Shown piece after piece: positions 1-9,491 of a stretch of 64,000 bases of DNA (position 1 is the stretch's first letter; every line of letters starts with the position of its first letter). The position numbers and the translations under genes were made by a program. The DNA is taken from positions 7,983 to 71,982 of the forward strand of contig DAORKG010000016.1 of NCBI GenBank assembly GCA_035439445.1, given 5' to 3'. Below the pieces are notes generated by a model. The model did not search any database, was not told where the DNA came from, and saw only the letters and a program-made list of their open reading frames with translations. This stretch comes from UBA4416 sp035439445 (GTDB lineage: Bacteria > Bacteroidota > Bacteroidia > B-17B0 > Aurantibacillaceae).

Positions 1-1068
1 TCTTATTCAACTTCAAGGTTATATGCTTCAAGCGGACAACCGGATAATAAAATTGTTAATACATCAGCTTACATTCAGTTTGATAAAAAATTCTGGAGAA
101 TTTTAAACCTATCCGGTGGAGTTCGTTATGAGAATTTTAAGATCAATAATTTAAGTGCCGATGATGCTTTTATTTACAGATTTGGTGGAAATTTGCAACT
201 AACACGAGGAACTTTTGTGAGAGGTTCTTATGGAACAGGGTATCGTTATCCAACAATTACCGAAAGATACATTACTACAAAGGCTGGAATGTTTGGTGTG
301 TTTCCAAATCCTGATTTAAAACCTGAAACCAGTAAAAGTTTTGAAGTGGGAATTAAACAAGGTTTTAAAATTGGAAATTGCAAAGGTTATGTTGATGTAG
401 CTGCTTTTCACCAAAAGTATGAAGATAATATCGAATATCTATTTGGAATTTGGGACCCAAATGTGTCAATAGTGGGGTTCAAATTTTTAAATACTGGAAA
501 ATCGCAGGTTAGGGGAATAGATGCATCTATTGCGGCAACAACTGCTGAAACAAATAAACGTTTTGGCGTATCTGCTCTGATTGGATACACCTATATCGAA
601 CCTATAACATTAACACCGGATAGCATTTATGGGTACAGTAAAAATATTGATGGATCAGTAGGGCCAGCTTTAAACTATAAAAATAGTAGTATGGATACAA
701 CGGACAATATTTTAAAATATCGATTTAAGCATATGTTTAAAATGGATATAGAATTCAAAATTTATAGATTTAATTTTGGAATTAGCAATAAGTATTATAC
801 AAAAATGCAAAACATTGATAAAGCATTTGAGTATATAGAAGATTTAACATCAACAAATAATCAATTTTTTGATGTGATTTACGCAACAAGATATTGGAAA
901 AAACATTTAGATATAAGTATTTGGGATGCTAGGCTAAGTTATAATATTGATAAAAAACAAAAACTATCAGTGGTTTGTAATAATGTGTTTAATGTGGAGT
1001 ATTCGTTGAGACCACTTAAAATCGAATCGCCACGAACAGCCGCTTTGCAATACGTGTTAACGTTTTAA
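1..1068 (+). CDS. TonB-dependent outer-membrane receptor, C-terminal part (5' end outside window)
   Basis: The frame is open from base 1, so only the last 355 residues are present and the true start lies upstream. The text reads as alternating beta strands of an outer-membrane barrel: an early G-Y-R-Y-P turn, the receptor-typical phrase NPDLKPETS around residues 101-109, a V-R-G-I-D strand near residue 165, and an N-N-V-F-N-V-E-Y motif shortly before the end, followed by a terminal strand ending in phenylalanine. These are hallmarks of TonB-dependent receptors, which import siderophores, cobalamin or glycans across the outer membrane using TonB energy. The plug domain and any carboxypeptidase-like N-terminus are outside the window, so the substrate cannot be inferred. 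Confidence 0.85.
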   Translation, partial: SYSTSRLYASSGQPDNKIVNTSAYIQFDKKFWRILNLSGGVRYENFKINNLSADDAFIYRFGGNLQLTRGTFVRGSYGTGYRYPTITERYITTKAGMFGVFPNPDLKPETSKSFEVGIKQGFKIGNCKGYVDVAAFHQKYEDNIEYLFGIWDPNVSIVGFKFLNTGKSQVRGIDASIAATTAETNKRFGVSALIGYTYIEPITLTPDSIYGYSKNIDGSVGPALNYKNSSMDTTDNILKYRFKHMFKMDIEFKIYRFNFGISNKYYTKMQNIDKAFEYIEDLTSTNNQFFDVIYATRYWKKHLDISIWDARLSYNIDKKQKLSVVCNNVFNVEYSLRPLKIESPRTAALQYVLTF

Positions 1069-1088
1069 TAAGGGTATATTTTCGGGAT

Positions 1089-1122
1089 TTTGTCTTTAGT
1101 ACACTTTAATTCTTTATTTTTG
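1089..1122 (+). promoter_or_regulatory. Bacteroidota-type promoter for the cation:proton antiporter
   Basis: A TTTG at 1089-1092 (-33 element) is followed after 22 bases by TATTTTTG at 1115-1122, which fits the Bacteroidota -7 consensus TAnnTTTG. The spacer is one or more bases longer than the usual 19-21. The element ends 15 bases before the ATG at 1138. This is a pattern match only. Confidence 0.5.
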
Positions 1123-1137
1123 TTTTAAAGATGTTTT

Positions 1138-3282
1138 ATGCAACTATTTGCTGGTAATTTACAAGCCTTTCATGATTTTTTTAGTCATTACTTACCAGTA
1201 AAAAATCCGGTATTAATTCTTGCATTAACTTTATTAATTATTTTATTTGCCCCGCTTGTTTTAAAACGTTTTCGTATTCCCGGAATTATTGGTTTAATTA
1301 TAGCTGGGGTTATTATTGGACCAAATACTCTTCATATTATTGAAAAATCTACCAGTTTTGAATTGTTTAGCAAAACCGGTTTATTGTATATCATGTTTCT
1401 TGCTGGATTGGAAATTGATATGCAAGAGTATAAACAAAACAGAACCAAGAGTTTAGTATTTGGAGCTTTTACTTTTTTTATCCCTATCATCATTGGTTAT
1501 ATTGTTTGTGTTTATGTATTTGGTTTCACCTTATGGCCAGCATTATTATTAGCTAGTATGTTCTCTACTCATACCTTATTAAGTTATCCTATTGTAAGCA
1601 ATATGGGAATAGTGAAAAATAGGGCGGTTCAAATATCATTTGGAGGAACTATTATCACAGATAGCGCCGTTCTAATTCTTTTAGGTGTTATTACAAATGT
1701 GGTTGGTGGTGAAATCAACTCAATGTTTTGGATTCGATTAATTATATCACTCGGTCTATTAGTTTTTTCCGTATTGTATTTATTACCCAAAGTAAGTCGT
1801 TGGTTCTTCAGAAATATTGAAGGACAGGGAAGTTCACAATATATCTACGTGTTAGCTGTAGTTTTTATTGCCGGTTTCTTTTCTGAATTAGCAGGTGTAG
1901 AACCAATTATTGGAGCTTTCCTAGCTGGTTTAGCTTTAAACAGAGTTATACCACACAATTCAGTTTTAATGAATCGGGTGATATTTATTGGTAACACTAT
2001 TTTTATACCGTTCTTCCTAATAAGCGCCGGAATGTTGGTGGATTTTAGTTTGTTTTTAAAAGGAACAGATGCGTTAGTGTTCGCCGGTATATTAAGTTTA
2101 GTTGCTTTGTTAACAAAATGGCTAGCAGCTCAAGTTACCGGTGCCATTTACAAATATACCAAGTATGAAAAACGTGTCATGTTTGGTTTAAGCGCTTCTC
2201 ATGCTGCTGCAACATTAGCTGTTATTAAAGTAGGATACGATATTGGTTTATTTGATCAAAATGTTATTAATGGGACAATTATTCTGATTTTGATTACTTG
2301 TATGGTTAGTTCTTTTGTAACAGAGAGAGCTGCACGAAAAATAGCCATGACAGATAAAGAAACAACAAAAAAAATCATTGACAGAACAGAACGTATTTTG
2401 ATTCCTGTTAGTAATCCGGATAATATTGCTCGACTTATTGATTTATCTCTTATTATTAAAGATGATAAGTCACAAGAACCTATATATCCATTATCTATAG
2501 TTGAGGAAAACGAAGATGCTGATGAAAAAATTAATGTTGTTAAAAAAGTTATTGATGGCGTTGTAGAGCAAATATCTTCTGGAGATAAAAAAGTACAAGT
2601 ATTAAAAAAAGTAGATTTAAGTATAGTTGACGGAATAGCTCGTTCGGCTAAAGCCTATAGTATATCCGATATTTTAATTAGCTGGAAAGCCCAACAAGGA
2701 ACAGGTAATTTGATTTTTGGAACTATTGCAGATAATTTATTGGTGAAAACTAAACAATCAATTATTATTTCAAAAGTTATTCAGCCATTAAATACCTATC
2801 AGCGAATTATTGTTTTATTGTCTCCTAATAGTGAATTGGAAAGTGGGTTTAATCTAGTAGTTCGTAAAATTAATGCCATTTTAAAACAGGTTGGTAGCAA
2901 TGCTGTAGTTTATGGACAACAAAAAACAATAGACGCTTTTACCTCACTAAATAAAGATAGAAAACGAGAGTTTTATAATTATCTCATTGTTAATGATTTT
3001 GAGGATAGCGATATTATAGATAAGGTAAAAGAAGATGATTTGTTTATCTTTTTAAGTAGTAGAAAACAAACAGTATCATTTGATTATCATATTGATAATA
3101 TGCCTAAAGTATTGAATAAGAATAATGAATTTACAAGTTTTATTGTCTTTTATCCGGAATCTCAAAAGTCACTGAGTGATTCACAAATTACCGAAATGAC
3201 AGTACCACCTATTCAAGAAAATATTGAAAAGGTGATACAGTTAAAAGATAAGATAAAAGATATTTTAAAAGGAGATAAGTAA
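1138..3282 (+). CDS. CPA2-family cation:proton antiporter
   Basis: A 714-residue membrane protein. Residues 1 to about 400 hold roughly a dozen hydrophobic segments with the family-typical phrases GLIIAGVIIGP near the N-terminus, FLAGLEID, and EPIIGAFLAGLALN, as in KefB/NapA-like sodium or potassium/proton antiporters. The remaining 300 or so residues are soluble and lack a recognisable TrkA-N glycine motif; they look like a cytoplasmic regulatory domain, perhaps UspA-like. Family knowledge says such proteins exchange Na+ or K+ for H+ across the inner membrane and help with pH and salt balance. The ion cannot be assigned. An ATG at 1131 is out of frame, so 1138 is used. It stands alone, convergent with the dehydrogenase downstream. 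Confidence 0.85.
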   Translation: MQLFAGNLQAFHDFFSHYLPVKNPVLILALTLLIILFAPLVLKRFRIPGIIGLIIAGVIIGPNTLHIIEKSTSFELFSKTGLLYIMFLAGLEIDMQEYKQNRTKSLVFGAFTFFIPIIIGYIVCVYVFGFTLWPALLLASMFSTHTLLSYPIVSNMGIVKNRAVQISFGGTIITDSAVLILLGVITNVVGGEINSMFWIRLIISLGLLVFSVLYLLPKVSRWFFRNIEGQGSSQYIYVLAVVFIAGFFSELAGVEPIIGAFLAGLALNRVIPHNSVLMNRVIFIGNTIFIPFFLISAGMLVDFSLFLKGTDALVFAGILSLVALLTKWLAAQVTGAIYKYTKYEKRVMFGLSASHAAATLAVIKVGYDIGLFDQNVINGTIILILITCMVSSFVTERAARKIAMTDKETTKKIIDRTERILIPVSNPDNIARLIDLSLIIKDDKSQEPIYPLSIVEENEDADEKINVVKKVIDGVVEQISSGDKKVQVLKKVDLSIVDGIARSAKAYSISDILISWKAQQGTGNLIFGTIADNLLVKTKQSIIISKVIQPLNTYQRIIVLLSPNSELESGFNLVVRKINAILKQVGSNAVVYGQQKTIDAFTSLNKDRKREFYNYLIVNDFEDSDIIDKVKEDDLFIFLSSRKQTVSFDYHIDNMPKVLNKNNEFTSFIVFYPESQKSLSDSQITEMTVPPIQENIEKVIQLKDKIKDILKGDK

Positions 3283-3295
3283 GTTGTAAAATGTC

Positions 3296-4066
3296 TTATT
3301 GTGCATTCCAGCCACCATCTACCGGTAAAGCTGTTCCAGTCATAGTTTTAGCTACGTCAGATGCTAAGAAAACTGCTAACTGACCTAATTCTTCAACGCT
3401 TACAAAATCTTTAACAGCTTGTTTCAATAACATCACTTTGCTTACCACATCGCTTTCGCTCATGTTATGAGCTTTGGCTTGATCAGCAATTTGTTTTTCT
3501 ACTAAAGGAGTTTTTACATATCCCGGGCAAATAGCATTGGCTGTGATTCCAAAAGGTGCACCTTCTAGAGCAATTGTTTTTGTAAAGCCCACAATTCCAT
3601 GTTTACTGGCGATGTAGGCACTTTTAAATTCAGAAGCAACCAAACCATGTGCAGAGGCAATGTTGATGATACGTCCGAATTTACGTTCTTTCATCCCTTT
3701 CCAAACAGCTTTAGTTAAATGAAAAGCAGAAGTTAAGTTAATACCAATAATGGCATTCCATTTTTCTTCAGGGAAATCTTCAATAGGTGATACATGTTGA
3801 ATACCTGCATTATTTACCAATACATCAATTTTACCAAATTTAGCAACTGCGTCATCAACCATTTTTCTTAACTCAGCAGGTTGTAACATATTTGCATTGC
3901 TAAACATTACTTCAATACCATATTGTTTAGCGACGTTATCAGCAATCTCTTGTCCGTTAGTTTCTAAACCATTAAATATAATGTTGTATTGTTTTGTTTT
4001 TGCAAATTCAATAGCAATACCTAGTCCGATACCGCTTGTGCTTCCTGTAATTAATATTGTTTTCAT
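3296..4066 (-). CDS. 3-hydroxybutyrate dehydrogenase (short-chain dehydrogenase)
   Basis: 256 residues, full length for a classical short-chain dehydrogenase. The NAD-binding motif T-G-S-T-S-G-I-G lies at residues 7-14, N-N-A-G at 85-88, and the catalytic set is Ser138, Tyr151 and Lys155. The run VNNAGIQHVSPIEDFPEEKW and the C-terminal P-V-D-G-G-W match the 3-hydroxybutyrate dehydrogenase subgroup, which interconverts (R)-3-hydroxybutyrate and acetoacetate with NAD+ in the cytoplasm. With the thiolase at 20437-21642 this suggests ketone-body or polyhydroxybutyrate-linked metabolism. The substrate call is by subgroup resemblance; another acetoacetyl-type reductase is possible. Confidence 0.82.
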   Translation of the reverse strand: MKTILITGSTSGIGLGIAIEFAKTKQYNIIFNGLETNGQEIADNVAKQYGIEVMFSNANMLQPAELRKMVDDAVAKFGKIDVLVNNAGIQHVSPIEDFPEEKWNAIIGINLTSAFHLTKAVWKGMKERKFGRIINIASAHGLVASEFKSAYIASKHGIVGFTKTIALEGAPFGITANAICPGYVKTPLVEKQIADQAKAHNMSESDVVSKVMLLKQAVKDFVSVEELGQLAVFLASDVAKTMTGTALPVDGGWNAQ

Positions 4067-4081
4067 GTTAAATATTGGTGT

Positions 4082-5779
4082 TTAATTGTTTTTTATAAAT
4101 TTTATTGAACTTGTCATACCTGAATTATCAATTATTTTGATAAAATAGATTCCATTTGCTAAGGAGTGTATGTCTATTATTTTTTTTACCGAATTAATTT
4201 CTTCATTTATAAGCAGTTGTCCTAAGTTATTAAACAGTTCAATATTAAAATTATCAGAAGGTTTAACGTCGAAATTAAGTTGGTTTTGAGCAGGATTAGG
4301 GAAAAAGGATATGGTTTGTGATTGATGTTTTTCATTTAATCCGATTGCAATATCACTTAATTTAAAAATGTATGTGTCAACAGAATCTATGGATGTTAGA
4401 TTAAATACATTTGAACTAAAATCAAAATCAATAGTACCTTGAAATCCTCCGCAAGAATAAAGACTGCCCGATATCTTAGATGAGAGTCCATATCCAACAT
4501 CGTTAAAAGTACTTCCGTAACTTTTTGCCCATACAGAATTGCCAAGACTGTCTAAGCATGAGATAAATGAATCTGAAGCTCCTATTGAAATTAAATTAAG
4601 AGTGTCATTGCTGGGATCAAAGTCGCAAGTGCCACTGAAGTATCCAGTTGTAAAAACATGGCCAATAGAATCATTGATAACAGATAGGGCTTGATCATAT
4701 GATGTTCCTCCCATTTTTTTTGCCCATAAATAATTTCCAGCACTATCAAACTTTGAAATGAATATATCGCTTAATCCAGTTGAAGTTAAATTATATACGG
4801 TGTTGCTTGGGTCAAAATCTGAAGTTCCCCAAAAATAACCAGTTATATATATATTATTTGATGCGTCTATACTGATACTGTTAGCTAAATCTGTAGAAGT
4901 TCCACCTATTTTTCTTGCCCATACAAAACGTCCAGTACTATCTAATTTTGATATAAAGACATCAGAACCACCAGTTGAAGTTAAATTATAAATTGATGTT
5001 CCAGGATCAAAATCAGCTGTACTTTGAAAAACACCCGTTGTATATATATACCCTGAATTATCTATGTTTATATCTAACCCCTGATCAATGGAATTACCTC
5101 CCTGTTGTTTTACCCAAACAAAGTCACCATTTGTATTTAGTTTTAGAATAAAAATATCATTCCCGGCAATGTAATTTAAATTATAGACTGTAGTTCCTGG
5201 ATCGAAATCGACAGTTCCTGTAAAATACCCAGTACAGTATATGTTTCCATTTTTGTCACCTGTTATTTTTTGCCCTATATCACCATAAAGTCCACCAATT
5301 TTTTTTGTCCATTTGTGGTTACCAAGAGAGTCAAATTTTGAGATAAAAATATCATCTATGCCAGAAGAGGTAAGAGTTATATTTGTATTTCCAGGATCAA
5401 AATTCGCACTTCCTTTGAAATTACCTATTATGAAAATATTTCCATTTATATCTACAAATATGGATTTACTATAATCATAAGAAGTGCCGCCAATTTTCTT
5501 AGCCCATACAAAACTCCCAGCGCTGTTTAATTTAGAAATAAAAACATCTTTATCACCTGAGGATGACAAATTAAAAATACCAACACCTGGATCAAAATCG
5601 ACAGTACCTTCAAACCAGCCAACAGTGTATACATTACCGAAATTATCAGTTGTCAAATTTGTACCAACCTCAGTGCCCAAACCTCCCAATTGTTTTACCC
5701 AATTAAAATTTGACTGAGCAGTTGCTAAGTTTATAGAAAATAAAAATATGACAGACAATATGATTTTTTTTAGTAACAT
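4082..5779 (-). CDS. Secreted SBBP-repeat (beta-propeller) protein with T9SS type A sorting domain
   Basis: 565 residues with a signal peptide ending near residue 22 (A-T-A-Q). From about residue 27 to 475 it is built from repeats of about 65 residues, each with a D-F-D-P-G-like motif, a D-V-F-I-S-K-L/F-like strand, and a W-A-K-K-I-G-G-T-like strand. I count seven D/N-F-D-P/F motifs, the first at residue 61, which suits a seven-bladed propeller. The last 80 or so residues (FFPNPAQNQLNF ... NGIYFIKI) are a type A sorting domain that directs type IX secretion and surface anchoring or release. The ligand is unknown. It lies 15 bases upstream, in transcription order, of the hydroxybutyrate dehydrogenase, but functional linkage is not evident. 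Confidence 0.85.
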   Translation of the reverse strand: MLLKKIILSVIFLFSINLATAQSNFNWVKQLGGLGTEVGTNLTTDNFGNVYTVGWFEGTVDFDPGVGIFNLSSSGDKDVFISKLNSAGSFVWAKKIGGTSYDYSKSIFVDINGNIFIIGNFKGSANFDPGNTNITLTSSGIDDIFISKFDSLGNHKWTKKIGGLYGDIGQKITGDKNGNIYCTGYFTGTVDFDPGTTVYNLNYIAGNDIFILKLNTNGDFVWVKQQGGNSIDQGLDINIDNSGYIYTTGVFQSTADFDPGTSIYNLTSTGGSDVFISKLDSTGRFVWARKIGGTSTDLANSISIDASNNIYITGYFWGTSDFDPSNTVYNLTSTGLSDIFISKFDSAGNYLWAKKMGGTSYDQALSVINDSIGHVFTTGYFSGTCDFDPSNDTLNLISIGASDSFISCLDSLGNSVWAKSYGSTFNDVGYGLSSKISGSLYSCGGFQGTIDFDFSSNVFNLTSIDSVDTYIFKLSDIAIGLNEKHQSQTISFFPNPAQNQLNFDVKPSDNFNIELFNNLGQLLINEEINSVKKIIDIHSLANGIYFIKIIDNSGMTSSIKFIKNN

Positions 5780-5799
5780 AAATTAGTCTGTTGATCAAA

Positions 5800-6513
5800 C
5801 TAAAAATTTGGTTTTAACATGTATTTGCTATAGAAATCAACAATGTGTTTTACTGCTTCATCAGCAGTATCCACAATTTTAAATAAATCTAAATCAGATT
5901 CATTAATATTATGTTCTTGGTGCAACATCGTTTTTTTGATCCAATCAATTAATCCTTCCCAATATTCACGACCTACTAATACAACCGGAAACTCCGCAAT
6001 TTTATTGGTTTGTACTAAGGTTAATGATTCAAATAATTCATCAATAGTTCCAAAACCGCCAGGCATTCCTATAAATCCTTGAGAGTATTTTAAGAAAACG
6101 GTTTTACGAACAAAGAAATAATTGAAGTCAATACTTTTATCTCTGTCAATATAATCATTCGGTTTTTGTTCAAATGGTAAATTAATATTTAAACCTACTG
6201 AATTTCCACCGCCACGTTTAGCGCCTTTGTTGGCAGCTTCCATGATGCCTGGTCCGCCACCTGTAATAACACCGTAACCTTCTTGAGTTAGTTTAAAAGC
6301 AATTTCTTCGGCTAATTGGTAATATTTATTTTCAGGTTTTGTTCTTGCTGAACCAAAAATGGAAACACAAGGACCAATCTGTTGCATTCTTTCAAAACCA
6401 TTCACAAATTCGCTCATGATTTTAAAAATCTTCCAGCTATCAGAAGCCATCACTTGATTTGTTTCTTTCGTCGCAAAGGCTCTTCTGATTTTTTCTTCTT
6501 TATCGTGGGTCAT
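5800..6513 (-). CDS. LOG-family Rossmann-fold protein (TIGR00730; nucleoside 5'-monophosphate phosphoribohydrolase)
   Basis: 237 residues. The LOG-family signatures are both present: GGGPGIMEAANKGA at about 85-98 and P-G-G-F-G-T-I-D-E at 151-159, the second forming the nucleotide-binding and catalytic site. Family members hydrolyse cytokinin riboside or other nucleoside 5'-monophosphates to free base and ribose 5-phosphate; in bacteria the physiological substrate is often AMP or another purine monophosphate. The N-terminal 45 residues extend beyond the minimal fold, as in the longer bacterial TIGR00730 proteins. Lysine decarboxylase annotations of this family are historical misassignments. 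It sits alone between the propeller gene and uvrA on the minus strand. Confidence 0.85.
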   Translation of the reverse strand: MTHDKEEKIRRAFATKETNQVMASDSWKIFKIMSEFVNGFERMQQIGPCVSIFGSARTKPENKYYQLAEEIAFKLTQEGYGVITGGGPGIMEAANKGAKRGGGNSVGLNINLPFEQKPNDYIDRDKSIDFNYFFVRKTVFLKYSQGFIGMPGGFGTIDELFESLTLVQTNKIAEFPVVLVGREYWEGLIDWIKKTMLHQEHNINESDLDLFKIVDTADEAVKHIVDFYSKYMLKPNF

Positions 6514-6635
6514 AACAATTAGTTAATAATGTTGTATTTAATATTTATAATATATGAAATTATGTTTTTTTAGTTTTTACAAATGTTAATCAAACTTAAT
6601 TTATTAAACATATGTAGCTTAAAACTCATTTCTAA

Positions 6636-9491
6636 TTACAGTTCCTTTTTCAAAAATGGTGCCGTATATCCTTTTTTAAACTTCACTAATTCTTCAGGAG
6701 TACCTGTAAATAGTATTTCACCACCGCCTTTTCCACCTTCCATGCCCACATCAATAATATGATCGGCCACTTTAATAATATCCATGTTGTGCTCAATCAC
6801 TAAAACCGTATTACCACTATCAACCAAACGATTTAATACACCTAATAAAATACGGATATCTTCAAAATGTAAACCCGTTGTTGGTTCATCTAAAATATAA
6901 AGAGTGTTACCAGTGTCACGTTTGCTTAATTCAGTTGAAAGTTTCACACGTTGCGCTTCACCGCCACTTAATGTTGTTGCTTGTTGTCCTAATGTAATGT
7001 AGCCTAAACCGACATCTTGTAAGGTTTTTATTTGACGGAAAATACTTGGTTGATTTTCGAAAAATTCACAAGCTTGGTCAATCGTCATGTTTAATACATC
7101 GCTGATAGATTTTCCTTTGTAACGAATTTCACAAGTTTCTCTGTTGTATCTTCTGCCATTACATTCATCACAGTTTACATATACATCAGGCAAGAAATTC
7201 ATTTCAATGGTTTTTACTCCAGCGCCACCGCATGTTTCGCAACGCCCACCTTTTACATTGAATGAAAAACGACCGGGTTTGTAACCTCTGATTTTTGCTT
7301 CAGGTAATTCAGAGAACAAAGTTCTGATGTCCGAAAAAACATTAGTATATGTTGCTGGGTTACTGCGTGGAGTTCGTCCAATTGGAGATTGATCAATATC
7401 TATGACTTTGTCAATATGTTCAATCCCAGTAAATGATTTATAGGGAAGGGGACGCTTTTCAGAATTGTAAAAATGATTACTTAAAATAGGATACAATGTC
7501 TCATTAATCAAGCTTGATTTTCCGCTACCGCTAACTCCGGTAACGCAAATGAATTTACCTAAAGGAATGTCAATGCTTACATTTTTTAAGTTGTGGCCCG
7601 TACAACCTTTTAAACTTAATTTTTTACCGTTTCCTTTTCTACGGACTTTTGGTACTTCAATTTCTCGTTTTCCGGTAATGTATTCAGAGGTAACCGTGTT
7701 GAATTTCAACATGTCTTTTGGTTTAGCAGCAGCTACAACTCGTCCGCCATGTATTCCGGCACCAGGGCCAATATCAATCACATAGTCGGATTCGATAATC
7801 ATGTCTTTATCATGTTCTACTACCAAGACACTATTTCCAACATCACGTAAGTTTTTTAAAGCTTCAATTAAGCGCATGTTATCTCGCTGATGCAAACCAA
7901 TGCTTGGCTCATCTAAAATATATAATACGCCCACTAATTGAGATCCTATTTGTGTAGCTAAACGAATACGTTGGGCTTCGCCACCACTTAATGTTTTTGA
8001 TGAACGATTTAAAGTCACATAATCTAATCCAACTTCCAGTAAAAAGCCAATACGAGTTCTGATTTCTTTAAGAACTTCTTTAGCAATCACATTTTGAGAT
8101 TTACTTAAACGTTTTTCAATTCCTTTAAACCAATCGTTTAAAATATTGATGTCCATTTCCGATAACTCAGCAATGTTTTTACCGTCAATTTTGAAATAAA
8201 GTGCTTCTTTTTTTAAACGTGTACCATTACAAACAGAACAATTAATTTTATTGGTAAAGCCTTCAACCCAACGTAACATAGCTGGAGAAGGATCTTCCTC
8301 TGCCTGACGAGAAATATGAGTGGCAATGCCATCAAATGCTGAGCTATAGCCATTTGAGTTGGTATCAGATTTGATGGTGAATAATTCCTCTGTTCCGTTT
8401 AATAATATATTCACGGCTTCTTCAGGTATATCTTCAAATGGAGTATCTAAAGTGAATTTATATTTCTCACCAATAGCTTCAATTTGTTTAAACACCCAAA
8501 TGCCTTTAGCTGGTCCAAGAGGGGCAATGGCACCTTTGCGAATAGATAATTTTTGATTAGGAACAATTTTACTTATATCAACTTCACTAACAACACCTAA
8601 GCCATTACAATGTGGGCAAGCACCGTAAGGAGAGTTGAATGAAAATAAATTTGGTGCAGGTTCATCGTAAGATATACCGGACGTTGGACACATTAACGAA
8701 CGAGAGAAAAACTGTACTTTCCCAAAAACAAAAGATGACGTAGCTTTCTTTTTTACTTTTGGACTTTCTTCCTCATGTTCTAATACCATGATGGTTCCTT
8801 TACCTTGCTTCATAGCAGTTTGTAAAGATTGGTACAAACGTGTTTTAATGTCTTTCGTAATTTCAAGTCTATCAATCACAATTTCAATATCATGAATCTT
8901 GTAACGATCTACTTGCATTTTTGGAGTGATATCAACTATTTCTCCATCAATCCGTACTTTATTAAATCCTTTTTTACGAACATCTTCAAATAACTCTCTA
9001 TAATGTCCTTTACGACCTTTAACTACAGGAGCTAAGAGATTTATTTTTTTATTATTGTATTTTTCTAAAATTAAATCGATGATTTGGTCATCGCTGTAGC
9101 GAACCATTTTTTCTCCGGTAACATAAGAATAGGCTTCGCCCGAACGAGCAAATAGTAAACGCAAGAAATCGTAAATTTCAGTAATAGTTCCAACTGTAGA
9201 GCGAGGATTTTTATTAACGGTTTTTTGTTCGATAGAGATAACAGGACTTAAACCTGAAATTTTATCTACATCAGGGCGTTCCATGTTGCCTAGGAACTGA
9301 CGAGCATAACTCGAAAAGCTTTCAATATATCTACGTTGGCCTTCAGCATAGATAGTATCAAAAGCTAGCGAAGATTTTCCACTACCACTTAGACCTGTTA
9401 AAACAACTAATTGATTACGGGGAATATTAAGAGAAATATCTTTTAAGTTATGGGCTCGAGCACCAATCACTTCTATTTGTTCGTCTTCCAT
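6636..9491 (-). CDS. uvrA: Excinuclease ABC subunit A
   Basis: 951 residues, normal length. It carries two ABC ATPase modules: a first Walker A G-L-S-G-S-G-K-S at 33-40 and a second G-V-S-G-S-G-K-S around 640, two L-S-G-G-E-A-Q-R signatures, and two zinc-binding clusters (C-P-H-C with C-S-V-C, and C-E-T-C with C-D-E-C). UvrA dimers scan DNA for bulky lesions and load UvrB in nucleotide excision repair. Its ATG directly abuts, in the 5'-to-3' direction of transcription, the stop codon of the lytic transglycosylase gene, so the two are probably cotranscribed. No SOS-type operator was recognised in front of it. Confidence 0.97.
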   Translation of the reverse strand: MEDEQIEVIGARAHNLKDISLNIPRNQLVVLTGLSGSGKSSLAFDTIYAEGQRRYIESFSSYARQFLGNMERPDVDKISGLSPVISIEQKTVNKNPRSTVGTITEIYDFLRLLFARSGEAYSYVTGEKMVRYSDDQIIDLILEKYNNKKINLLAPVVKGRKGHYRELFEDVRKKGFNKVRIDGEIVDITPKMQVDRYKIHDIEIVIDRLEITKDIKTRLYQSLQTAMKQGKGTIMVLEHEEESPKVKKKATSSFVFGKVQFFSRSLMCPTSGISYDEPAPNLFSFNSPYGACPHCNGLGVVSEVDISKIVPNQKLSIRKGAIAPLGPAKGIWVFKQIEAIGEKYKFTLDTPFEDIPEEAVNILLNGTEELFTIKSDTNSNGYSSAFDGIATHISRQAEEDPSPAMLRWVEGFTNKINCSVCNGTRLKKEALYFKIDGKNIAELSEMDINILNDWFKGIEKRLSKSQNVIAKEVLKEIRTRIGFLLEVGLDYVTLNRSSKTLSGGEAQRIRLATQIGSQLVGVLYILDEPSIGLHQRDNMRLIEALKNLRDVGNSVLVVEHDKDMIIESDYVIDIGPGAGIHGGRVVAAAKPKDMLKFNTVTSEYITGKREIEVPKVRRKGNGKKLSLKGCTGHNLKNVSIDIPLGKFICVTGVSGSGKSSLINETLYPILSNHFYNSEKRPLPYKSFTGIEHIDKVIDIDQSPIGRTPRSNPATYTNVFSDIRTLFSELPEAKIRGYKPGRFSFNVKGGRCETCGGAGVKTIEMNFLPDVYVNCDECNGRRYNRETCEIRYKGKSISDVLNMTIDQACEFFENQPSIFRQIKTLQDVGLGYITLGQQATTLSGGEAQRVKLSTELSKRDTGNTLYILDEPTTGLHFEDIRILLGVLNRLVDSGNTVLVIEHNMDIIKVADHIIDVGMEGGKGGGEILFTGTPEELVKFKKGYTAPFLKKEL

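Noticed and set aside
193..195. TTG at 193 as the receptor start
   Set aside because: The frame is open from base 1 and reads as barrel strands, so the gene is cut by the window edge.
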